Shown here piece by piece: positions 28,052 to 35,711 of a stretch of DNA of 64,000 nucleotides. Position 1 is the stretch's first letter. Each line of letters begins with the position of its first letter. The DNA comes from Anaerolineae bacterium. GTDB taxonomy: Bacteria; Chloroflexota; Anaerolineae; Anaerolineales; UBA4823. Under the pieces are notes generated by a model. That model was not told where the DNA came from, ran no database searches, and saw only the letters and a program-made list of their open reading frames with translations. The stretch covers positions 1-64,000 of the forward strand of contig QOQU01000003.1 of NCBI GenBank assembly GCA_003327455.1. The letters run 5' to 3'. Both the position numbers and the translations under genes were made by a program.

Positions 28052-29864
28052 GGCGGTCTTGCTTTTCACCTTCAGCCCCATCCAGTCTTTCATCAGCGAG
28101 GCGCGCCGGGCGAGCGATTTGTTTGCCGCCAGTAAAATTCTCTCCCGTCTGGCTTATGCCGCCGCCCAGCCCCTGCTGCAACAGAGCCAGGATAGCCTGG
28201 TCTATCCCGCCCGGCCCAATCCGGACGATATGCCCAACAAGCTGGTTGCCATCGTCCCCTTCGACCGCGCCCAAAGCCTGGCTGAGCAGTGCCGCCAGAG
28301 CCTGCTCGAGGAATGGCAGGCCATCGCCCAAACCGCCCGCCAGACCCTCAGCGCGCTTCCTCTCAAACCCGATGCGCTGTGGCAGGAGATTTGGGAGCGC
28401 CAGTGTCAGGACGTTTGGGAAATTTACTGGGTTGCCCAAAAGCTAAATGGCGACTATTCCGCCACCTTTCAGCGCGCCAGCGCAGCCCTGGATGCGGTCA
28501 AACGCACGCGCCCCTTTGCGCCGGCCCACGAAGAAGGCCTCAAGGATACCCTCAGCGGGCAGCGCTCGGCTTTGCGCCTGGCGAATAAGGATGCCAGAGC
28601 ATATTGGGCGAGCCTGGCACAATATCTACCGCCGTCCAGATTGCGCCCGGGCGGCAAAGAACGCCTGGATGCCCTGGGCGCCGTCAAACGCTTTGCCTCC
28701 CTCGCCACGCAGGCAACCTTTGCCTCGGTCAGCAGTGTGGCTGTTGCCGATACCCTGGCGAAATTCAGCGCCGCCGATCCTCAGGCGGCAGAGATCCAGC
28801 TTTTGCGCGAGTACCGCCGCGCCCTGCAGGAGCTCTTGGGCGAGCATCTCTATCGGGTGCGGCAGGACGACCTGTGGCCCTACGATGGCGATCTGCTCTT
28901 TCTCGACACCCTCACCCCCAACCGCCTGAAAGACAGTTACGGGGTAGAGATCACCGACCCTCGCCGCCTTGCCCCCGCCCGGGAATGCCTGAGCAAACTC
29001 TACCGCCAGGTCGGCAAGCCCTCTCCCTATTATGCCGTTTTGCTGCTGGATGGCGATAGCATGGGCGAGCAGATTCAAACCTGCCAGTCAACCGACCAGC
29101 ACCGCCGCTTCAGTCAGCAACTGGCAGACTTTGCGGCTAAGGTGCAGCAAATTGCAGACCGCCACTTCGCCCAGCGAATTTACAACGGCGGCGATGATGT
29201 GCTTGCCCTGGCGCCCCACTCTCAGGCAATTCCCCTCGCCCAGGCGCTGGCGCAGGCTTTTGCTGAAACGGTCAAGAAACCCGCCGCCCCCGACCAGTCC
29301 TGCAGCCTCTCCGCCGGCATTGCCATCTCGCATCACCTCTACCCCCTCGATGCCGCCTTGAACGCCGCCCGCCAGGCGGAACAGCAGGCGAAAAAGGTGA
29401 AGGGGAAAAACGCCGTCAGCGTCATCAGCCTGAAGCGCAGCGGAGAGCGACTCAGCTTTTCCAGCTCCTGGGAGAGTCTGGGCAGTCTGTTCACCGACCT
29501 GGTCGCCCTGCTGCAGGAAGACGGTTCGCTCAAAAGCGCCCTCTCCTCCCGTTTTGCCTATGAGTTTGCCCGCCAGGCGTATTGCTTCTCTCAGGCAGAT
29601 GAAACCCTGCAGAGCGAACTCAAGCGCCTGCTCCTGCGCCACTGCAACGCAAAGCGTTTTCCCGACTCGGACGTGGTACTTTGGGCGGAAAAACTCACCC
29701 AATGGGCTACCAATCTGCTCAGGGGCACTGAAGAAGAAATGGAAAAAGAACAGCAGGTAGAACCAGACCGGCAAGGAGAGGCACCAGCCCGGCCCGGCGC
29801 CGGCGAACAACTGGCAAACTGGCTGGTCTTTGCTCGTTTTGTCGCTCAAGGAGGTCAAGAATGA
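28044..29864 (+). CDS. cmr2: Type III-B large subunit Cas10 (Cmr2), HD-less
   Basis: 606 aa. It starts directly with the Cmr2 ferredoxin-like region (LLFTFSPIQSFISEARRASD, LFAASKILSRL); no N-terminal HD nuclease is present, and the protein is much shorter than HD-bearing Cmr2. The first palm motif is DGDSMGEQ (336-343), and the cyclase motif NGGDDVL has GGDD at 382-385. This predicts synthesis of cyclic oligoadenylate after target RNA binding but no ssDNA cutting by HD. The C-terminal helical D4 region follows. It overlaps cmr1 and cmr3. Confidence 0.93.
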   Translation: MREAVLLFTFSPIQSFISEARRASDLFAASKILSRLAYAAAQPLLQQSQDSLVYPARPNPDDMPNKLVAIVPFDRAQSLAEQCRQSLLEEWQAIAQTARQTLSALPLKPDALWQEIWERQCQDVWEIYWVAQKLNGDYSATFQRASAALDAVKRTRPFAPAHEEGLKDTLSGQRSALRLANKDARAYWASLAQYLPPSRLRPGGKERLDALGAVKRFASLATQATFASVSSVAVADTLAKFSAADPQAAEIQLLREYRRALQELLGEHLYRVRQDDLWPYDGDLLFLDTLTPNRLKDSYGVEITDPRRLAPARECLSKLYRQVGKPSPYYAVLLLDGDSMGEQIQTCQSTDQHRRFSQQLADFAAKVQQIADRHFAQRIYNGGDDVLALAPHSQAIPLAQALAQAFAETVKKPAAPDQSCSLSAGIAISHHLYPLDAALNAARQAEQQAKKVKGKNAVSVISLKRSGERLSFSSSWESLGSLFTDLVALLQEDGSLKSALSSRFAYEFARQAYCFSQADETLQSELKRLLLRHCNAKRFPDSDVVLWAEKLTQWATNLLRGTEEEMEKEQQVEPDRQGEAPARPGAGEQLANWLVFARFVAQGGQE

Positions 29865-30952
29865 TGCAACTTTTCCTGGCTCCTCTCGATGTGTGGCTGT
29901 TTCGCAACGGCAAACCCTTTACCGCCGGCGAAGATCATCGCGCTGTCAGCCTGTTTCCTCCCTATCCCAGCGTGATTCAGGGCACCCTGCGTTCCCACCA
30001 CCTCTTCCTGCACAAGGATCAGGTCAACGTCTTCGATCGGGAAGCCGTGCGCGCCTTTATTGGCGATGAGCAGGATTATAAAGGCTTGCGCCTGCGCGGC
30101 CCCTTCATCGCCTGCTGGGATGGCAAAACCCTGCAACGGTACTTCCCCGTTCCGGCCGACATGGCGCCGGCAGAGGGGGGCTATCACCCTCTCCGCCTGC
30201 AAAAAGCCCAACAGGGCGATCTGCTCACCTCTGCCCCAACCCCCTTCCTGCTGCTCTCCGACCTGCCTCCCACCAAGCGCCCTGGCGAAAGGTGGCTTAC
30301 AGAACAAGACCTCCTGGCTGCCCTGGGCGGACAAAGCGTCAGGGCGGTTGAGGAGAGCAAGCTCTTTGAGCGCGAAGCGCGCTTTGGCATCGCTCGCGAT
30401 GACCGCACACGCTCTTCCAGAGAAGGCGCCCTCTATGAAGCCGAATTCATCCGCCCGCGGGAAAACGTTGGCTTATATGTGGAAGTCTCGGGGTTTGAAG
30501 ACTGGCCGCCAACCGGCGTCTTGCGCATGGGCGGCGAAGGGCGTGGGGCATGGTACACCCGCCTGGCCTCTGCCTCGCCCCTGCCCAGCCTGGCGGAATG
30601 TTTCCCTGACGGCCGCCTGCCCCAATCCTTCAAGGTTTATTTTGCCACCCCCACTTTCTTCAAGCGGGGCTGGCTGCCCGAAGATTGGGCAAACTTCTTC
30701 GAACCCGCCCCCCAACTGCTGGCGGCTGCCCTCAACCGCTACGAAAGCGTGGGCGGTTTCGATTGGGCAAATCAGACCCACAAACCCGCCCGGCGCTATG
30801 TGCCGGCCGGCAGCGTGTATTATTTTCATTCTGCAACCCCCATCCGACTCAAGGATTCTGTCCTGCAAACCAATGCCCTCTCAGACGATGGCGCCGCCAT
30901 CGGCTATGGTCAAATCTTTCTTCAGGAGGTAAACGATGTTCCAGGCAACTAA
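29861..30952 (+). CDS. cmr3: Type III-B subunit Cmr3 (Cas5 family)
   Basis: 363 aa. LDVWLFRNGKPFTAGEDHRA, FPPYPSVIQGTLRSHHL are the Cmr3 N-terminal signature. Cmr3 binds the crRNA 5' tag beside Cas10. Near residues 160-200 the segment ARDDRTRSSREGALYEAEFI is typical. Starts with a 4-base overlap to cmr2 and overlaps cmr4 by 17 bases. Confidence 0.92.
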   Translation: MMQLFLAPLDVWLFRNGKPFTAGEDHRAVSLFPPYPSVIQGTLRSHHLFLHKDQVNVFDREAVRAFIGDEQDYKGLRLRGPFIACWDGKTLQRYFPVPADMAPAEGGYHPLRLQKAQQGDLLTSAPTPFLLLSDLPPTKRPGERWLTEQDLLAALGGQSVRAVEESKLFEREARFGIARDDRTRSSREGALYEAEFIRPRENVGLYVEVSGFEDWPPTGVLRMGGEGRGAWYTRLASASPLPSLAECFPDGRLPQSFKVYFATPTFFKRGWLPEDWANFFEPAPQLLAAALNRYESVGGFDWANQTHKPARRYVPAGSVYYFHSATPIRLKDSVLQTNALSDDGAAIGYGQIFLQEVNDVPGN

Positions 30953-31859
30953 CCTATTGTTCATCTATGTCGAAACCCCCCTCCATGCCGGCTCAGGGCG
31001 TGGTCTGGGATCGGTGGATTTACCCATCCAGCGCGAACGCATCACCCAATACCCCCTCATCCAGGCTTCCAGCCTGAAGGGCCGCCTGCGCGCCCTGGCA
31101 GGCTCGAACCAGAACGCCAACAACGGCTTCTCCAGAGAAGAGGTGGTGGCGATCTTCGGGCCGGAGACCGAAGGAGCCTCTGAGCACGCCGGCGCGCTTT
31201 CCTGCGGCGATGCCGCTTTGCTGCTCTTCCCGGTGCGTTCGCTGGCGGGCGTCTTTGCCTGGACCACCAGCGTCCTGGCTCTGCAACGCTTCCAGCGCAC
31301 CTTGCAAGCCCTCGCCCTGCCCAACGATTTTCCCATCCCTCCCGAACCAACCGACGAAAGCACCGCCTGGGTGGCGGGGGAGGACCTGATCGCCGGCGAT
31401 TCGCTCGTCCTGGAAGAGTTCAGCTTTAACCCCGATAAGTCCCATGCCCAGAAAGTGCAAGACATCGGGACGTGGATCGCCGCCCATGCTCTGCTCGATT
31501 CCTCCGATTATGCCTACTGGCGCACTGCCCTGCCTAAAAAACTGTGCATCTTACCCGAAAATGCCTTTCGGGATTTTGTCACCTACGGCACCGAAATCCA
31601 GACCCACATCCGCCTCGACCCGCAAAAAAAAACAGTGCTCTCGGGCGCATTGTGGACCACCGAAAGCCTGCCCGCCGATTGCCTGCTCTATGCCCCTCTG
31701 CTGGCGACCGACTCGCGCACCGAAAAAACCCCCCTCACCGCCGCCCAGGTGCTGGAGAAAATGCGCCGCTTCGACCGCCAGCGCACCCAGCTCGGCGGCG
31801 ATGAGACCACCGCTCAGGGCATTGTCAGCCTGCGCTTCTTCCACGGAGGTGAACGATGA
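30936..31859 (+). CDS. cmr4: Type III-B backbone and target RNase Cmr4 (Cas7 family)
   Basis: 307 aa. LLFIYVETPLHAGSGRGLGS then VDLPIQRERITQYPLIQASS and LKGRLRAL. The aspartate in VDLPIQRE (Asp28) matches the catalytic residue that cuts target RNA at 6-nt steps in Cmr complexes, so slicing should be active. The thumb region and the C-terminal LGGDETTAQGIVSLRFFHG are as expected. Confidence 0.94.
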   Translation: MFQATNLLFIYVETPLHAGSGRGLGSVDLPIQRERITQYPLIQASSLKGRLRALAGSNQNANNGFSREEVVAIFGPETEGASEHAGALSCGDAALLLFPVRSLAGVFAWTTSVLALQRFQRTLQALALPNDFPIPPEPTDESTAWVAGEDLIAGDSLVLEEFSFNPDKSHAQKVQDIGTWIAAHALLDSSDYAYWRTALPKKLCILPENAFRDFVTYGTEIQTHIRLDPQKKTVLSGALWTTESLPADCLLYAPLLATDSRTEKTPLTAAQVLEKMRRFDRQRTQLGGDETTAQGIVSLRFFHGGER

Positions 31860-32251
31860 GCCGCCAACGCTCCCTCGAACAGGAACGCATGCAAGCTGCC
31901 TGGCAGTGCGTCAACGCCGTCCGCAACAAAGCATTTGCCTCCAGGTACGCCCAACTCGCCCGCAGCGCACCCGCCGACATCCAGCTCAACGGCTTAGCCC
32001 AAACGGTTGCCTTCTGGCGCGCCAAGGGCAAAGGGGAGTCAGACAATGAACACACGGTTCTCTATAACAACCTGCAAAATTGGGTGAAGCGCCAGATGCG
32101 GATTCAGAATTCCCAAAGCCTGCTCGAATGGATCATGGCCGATACCACCACCACACCCCAATATCGGCGCGCCACCCGCGAGGCGATCGCCTTCTTGCAG
32201 TGGCTGAAGCGCTTCGCCGAAGCCGAATTGAGTCAGGAGAAAACCACATGA
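31856..32251 (+). CDS. cmr5: Type III-B small subunit Cmr5 (Cas11 family)
   Basis: 131 aa, all-helical in appearance (QERMQAAWQCVNAVRNKAFA; ATREAIAFLQWLKRFAEAEL). Cmr5 lines the target RNA along the filament. It is coupled to cmr4 and cmr6 by 4-base overlaps. Identification rests on size, helicity and position. Confidence 0.88.
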   Translation: MSRQRSLEQERMQAAWQCVNAVRNKAFASRYAQLARSAPADIQLNGLAQTVAFWRAKGKGESDNEHTVLYNNLQNWVKRQMRIQNSQSLLEWIMADTTTTPQYRRATREAIAFLQWLKRFAEAELSQEKTT

Positions 32252-33402
32252 GCGACCAACGCCCGCTTCCTTCTGCCACCCTCAAAGCCTTTGATCAGTA
32301 CAAAGACAAAGCTCCCCACAATCCGGGCTTGCTCTTCGATCGCTTTACGCTGCCTATCTCCCGCGAGGAAGCTCGCAAAGAAGCCTTGCAGGAAATCGTG
32401 GACAAGGCCAAAGCCATTGACCACAATTTGCTTGACGCCCTGAACCAGCGCTGGCAGGCTGCAGCGCAGGCTTTGGGGGCGCAAACCTTCAGCCTGAAAA
32501 CCGAATGGCGCCTGGTGTCTGGTTTGGGGCGCAAGGGCGCCCTGGAAATCGGCTTCACCTTCAACCGCTTTGGCTTCCCGGTTCTGCCAGCCAGCAGTGT
32601 CAAAGGGCTGGCGCGGGCCTTTGCCTTTTATCAACTCGCCGAAACGGGCTGGAGCGCTTCGCTCGCCGAACTGGATCACCTCCTCAACCTGGAAGAGGAT
32701 GCCGAATTTGAAAAAGCGTTGCAAAGCCTCTCTCCAGCCCCCGCCGAGTCCTTCCTGGCTGAGGCGCGGGACTTTCGCACCATTTTTGGCACGCCGGGCA
32801 CAGCCGGACGGGCAATCTTCTTTGAAGCCATTCCAGCCCGCCAGCCCCACCTGCAAATTGATCTGATGAACCCGCATTACCCCGACTACTACCGCAGTCA
32901 GACCGCACCTCCCACCAACTGGCAGAACCCCACGCCCATCTACTTCCTCACCGTCGCCCCGCAAACCGAATTCCGCTTCGCCGTCGCCTGGCGCGGAGCG
33001 GGAGAACCAACTCACCTGCAGAAAGCGGTTGAATTTCTGCGCCAGGGCTTACTCCAACTCGGCATTGGCGCCAAAACCGCCGCTGGTTACGGCTTTTTTA
33101 CTCCGCCGCCGGCTTCCACCACCGCCACAGGGGCAGAGACCACGCAAAGGGCGTCCACTCCTGCTCAAGCCCCCTCTGCCTTGCCGCCTTCCTCAACTTT
33201 CTCTGGCATCGGCAAGGTGGTGCATGAGGGCAATCGCACCTTTGTGGTGGATGCCCAGCAGCCTGCGCGCCGGTTTTTGATCGAATGGCGCCAACTGGGC
33301 ATGGATGCCCTGAAAAAGGGCACCCAGGTTCGCTATACCTGTGAGCAACTGCCGGATGGAAAACTGCGCCTGGTGCGGCTGGAAAGATATTTTGGTTCCT
33401 GA
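32248..33402 (+). CDS. cmr6: Type III-B subunit Cmr6 with an extra C-terminal domain
   Basis: 384 aa from ATG 32248. The Cmr6 core has [20 protein letters not shown] and ends with the glycine-rich loop GIGAKTAAGYGFF (about 272-284). After this comes a Pro/Ala/Thr linker (about 285-313) and a further 70 residues: FSGIGKVVHEGNRTFVVDA, FLIEWRQLGMDALKKGTQVR and a final LRLVRLERYF. This strand-rich tail looks like an OB-fold or cold-shock-like RNA-binding domain. Ordinary Cmr6 stops after the glycine-rich loop. Core identity is sure; the tail's fold is inferred. Confidence 0.88.
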   Translation: MSDQRPLPSATLKAFDQYKDKAPHNPGLLFDRFTLPISREEARKEALQEIVDKAKAIDHNLLDALNQRWQAAAQALGAQTFSLKTEWRLVSGLGRKGALEIGFTFNRFGFPVLPASSVKGLARAFAFYQLAETGWSASLAELDHLLNLEEDAEFEKALQSLSPAPAESFLAEARDFRTIFGTPGTAGRAIFFEAIPARQPHLQIDLMNPHYPDYYRSQTAPPTNWQNPTPIYFLTVAPQTEFRFAVAWRGAGEPTHLQKAVEFLRQGLLQLGIGAKTAAGYGFFTPPPASTTATGAETTQRASTPAQAPSALPPSSTFSGIGKVVHEGNRTFVVDAQQPARRFLIEWRQLGMDALKKGTQVRYTCEQLPDGKLRLVRLERYFGS

Positions 33403-33430
33403 CCAGCCCAGGCGAGGAGGCTTGCAGAGT

Positions 33431-33464
33431 GTTGCAGGGCGGCTGATCTCAGTTGCCCTGCAAC
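33431..33464 (+). other. Stem-loop between cmr6 and cas1
   Basis: GTTGCAGGGC (33431-33440) pairs perfectly with GCCCTGCAAC (33455-33464), 14-nt loop, no T-tract. It lies in the 161-bp gap, the largest between cas genes here, and may set a processing point or partial stop between effector and adaptation genes. Nothing else stands out in this gap apart from GAGGAGGT at 33543-33550 ahead of cas1. Confidence 0.45.
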
Positions 33465-33563
33465 TGGGCAACCGGCAAACAGCAAGGGTTTGGTTTGCTC
33501 CCACAATCCAACCCCGTGGACTTATCAAACCTTTCTACCCCTGAGGAGGTCTAACGAAGCACC

Positions 33564-34613
33564 ATGACCATTATCCAACACTTGATTGTCGATCAATATG
33601 GCGCGTTTATCGGCAAACACAGCGAAAGACTGATCGTCACCAAAGGCGAACAAGACTTGATCAGCGCGCCTCTCCTGCACCTGGAATCGGTAATCATCGC
33701 CAACCGCGGCGTCAGCATCAGCGCCGAAGCCGTGCGGGAGTGCACCGAAAGAGGCATTCCGATCTACTTTATCAGCAGTAGTGGCACCCCCTATGCCAGC
33801 CTGTATAGCGCTGGACTGATCGGCACGGTCGCCACCCGCCGCGCCCAATTCGAAGCCTGTAACCAGACCCGGGCGGTTGATCTGGTCATCGCCTTTGGGG
33901 TTGGCAAACTGCAGAACCAGTCCAATTTCCTTAAATACATCGCCAAATACCGCAAGGAAAGCGACCCCGCGCTATACCAGGAACTGCGCCTCTCTGCGAA
34001 CGAGATCGTCGATCAGATCATCAAGCTCGAACAGGTACGCAACCACCCGGCTTATGCGGCGGCAACCCTGACGGTGGCTGATGTGCGCGCCGAATTGATG
34101 GGAATCGAAGGTCAGGCGGCGCAAATTTACTGGCAGGCAATCCAGAAAGTGTTGCCTGAAAAACATCAGTTTCCCGGACGGATCGGCCGCGGCGCAAAAG
34201 ACCCGGTTAACAGTTGTCTGAATTACGCCTATGGCATCTTATATGGTCAGATTGAACGCTGTCTCGTCCTGGCGGGCTTAGACCCTTACGCCGGTTTTTT
34301 ACATGTCGACCGACCGGGCAAGCCCAGCCTCTGCCTCGATTTTATCGAAGAATTTCGCCCGGTTGTGGTTGACCGCACTGTGATTGGCATGTTTAACAAA
34401 GGCTTTCAGGTGGAGTTCGATGAACATCAGCGCCTGACCCGCGAGACACGCCGTCTGCTGGCTGAGAAAATCCAGGAACGTCTGGATAGTTCCGTCCCCT
34501 ATGAAGGCAAGCGTTTTCCTCTGCAAGCCGTAATCCAGAGCCAGGCGCGCCATCTGGCAACCTTTTTGCGCCGCGAACGGGAGCAATACGAACCTTTCCA
34601 AATGTTATGGTAG
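33564..34613 (+). CDS. cas1: CRISPR adaptation integrase Cas1
   Basis: 349 aa. The active-site residues are visible: Glu182 (MGIEGQAA), His247 (GFLHVDRPGKPSL) and Asp259 in CLDFIEEFRPVVVD. It integrates prespacers at the leader end of the array as a Cas1-Cas2 complex. GAGGAGGT lies 13 bases before the ATG, rather far. The stop overlaps cas2 by 7 bases. Confidence 0.95.
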   Translation: MTIIQHLIVDQYGAFIGKHSERLIVTKGEQDLISAPLLHLESVIIANRGVSISAEAVRECTERGIPIYFISSSGTPYASLYSAGLIGTVATRRAQFEACNQTRAVDLVIAFGVGKLQNQSNFLKYIAKYRKESDPALYQELRLSANEIVDQIIKLEQVRNHPAYAAATLTVADVRAELMGIEGQAAQIYWQAIQKVLPEKHQFPGRIGRGAKDPVNSCLNYAYGILYGQIERCLVLAGLDPYAGFLHVDRPGKPSLCLDFIEEFRPVVVDRTVIGMFNKGFQVEFDEHQRLTRETRRLLAEKIQERLDSSVPYEGKRFPLQAVIQSQARHLATFLRREREQYEPFQMLW

Positions 34614-34912
34614 ACAGCCGGGTTCCCAACACGCTGGTGATTTACGATATCCAGGACGACCGAAAACGGAATAAGATCGCCGATATCTGCCTGGATTATG
34701 GTCTGGATCGCATTCAGTTCAGCGCTTTTTTGGGCTGGCTGTTGCCTACCCAGCAGGAAGAATTGTTTTTGAAATTGAAGAAAACTTTAGGAAAGAAGAG
34801 CGGCAACATTCAGCTCTTTAATATCTGCCTCAAGGATTGGCAGCGCCGCAAAGTGCTTGACCAGAAAGGAGATGAGAATGGAAGCCAACCTGAACGAAGA
34901 ACAAATCGATGA
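34607..34912 (+). CDS. cas2: CRISPR adaptation protein Cas2
   Basis: 101 aa. Ferredoxin-like fold with LVIYDIQDDRKRNKIADICL near the N-terminus (the first Asp of YDI is the metal residue) and the LDRIQFSAFLGWLL strand. The last 20 or so residues (GDENGSQPERRTNR) are unlike usual Cas2 and are encoded by DNA that also encodes the start of cas4. Confidence 0.93.
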   Translation: MVDSRVPNTLVIYDIQDDRKRNKIADICLDYGLDRIQFSAFLGWLLPTQQEELFLKLKKTLGKKSGNIQLFNICLKDWQRRKVLDQKGDENGSQPERRTNR

Positions 34913-35525
34913 AGCCCGCCTGGATTGGCGGCTCTGGATGGATCCAATTTATCCGTTGCGGGTGACCGATTTGAAACAATGGTTCTATTGTCGGCGCATC
35001 GTCTATTATGCTTTTTGTCTGCCCGATGTCCGACCACTTACTTTTAAAATGCTCTACGGTCGCCAGGCAGGCGAAGAAGAAATCTTGCGCGAGATGCGGC
35101 GCAGCACCCGTCGCTACGGGATTCCCAATGGACGGCGCGAATTTGAAGTTGAGCTTGCCTCTGAACGGCTGGGGTTGCGTGGCAAGGCGGATCTGGTGAT
35201 CTGGGTCGAAGAAGAACCCGCTGAAGTGGTTGTGGTCGAGTATAAAAATTCATCCAAAGTCGGGCAGGCGGTCCATTACCAGTTGCTGGCTTATGCCGCA
35301 ATGTTAGAAGAAAAAAGCGGGCTGCCGGCGCGGCGGGGCTTTGTTTATCTGATCCCTCTCCGACGGACTCAAGAGATCACTTTTACGGAAAATTTGCGCC
35401 AGAATTTTTACACGACCCTGCAGGAGATGCATCAGATGATCCACAGCGAGAAGATGCCACCGCCTGCGCCAGAGCGGGCAAAGTGTCTGAGTTGTGAATT
35501 CCGCCGTTTTTGTAATGATGTCTGA
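34878..35525 (+). CDS. cas4: CRISPR adaptation exonuclease Cas4
   Basis: 215 aa from ATG 34878, with AAGGAG 6 bases upstream; it overlaps cas2 by 35 bases in another frame. RecB-like nuclease core: GKADLVIWVEE, then VVVEYKNSSK, and QLLAYAAMLEE (QxxxY motif). Iron-sulphur cysteines are Cys38 (WFYCRRIVYY) and a C-terminal cluster in KCLSCEFRRFC. Cas4 trims prespacers and checks the PAM, which fixes spacer orientation. Confidence 0.94.
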   Translation: MEANLNEEQIDEARLDWRLWMDPIYPLRVTDLKQWFYCRRIVYYAFCLPDVRPLTFKMLYGRQAGEEEILREMRRSTRRYGIPNGRREFEVELASERLGLRGKADLVIWVEEEPAEVVVVEYKNSSKVGQAVHYQLLAYAAMLEEKSGLPARRGFVYLIPLRRTQEITFTENLRQNFYTTLQEMHQMIHSEKMPPPAPERAKCLSCEFRRFCNDV

Positions 35526-35711
35526 GGCGGTTGAGAGCCGTTTTCGCAAATCCTGCCCGTTTTTAAGCAAAAGCGGATTTGCGGACGCGAAGGTTTGAGG
35601 CAGACTTGAAATGGATTGGTGACCGCGAAAACTTGCAATGTAGCGGCTTTTGAGCGCAGAAAATCGTTTAGAAAGGGGAAAAAGGGGTTAAAATAAGGGA
35701 AAGGTAGGGGG
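35526..35711 (+). promoter_or_regulatory. CRISPR leader with putative pre-crRNA promoter
   Basis: AT-richer, purine-rich stretch between cas4 and the first repeat. TTTAGA (35667-35672) and TAAAAT (35689-35694), 16 bases apart, form a candidate promoter that would start transcription just before repeat 1. Leader identity also follows from the degenerate repeat at the opposite end of the array. No ORF seen. Confidence 0.75.
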
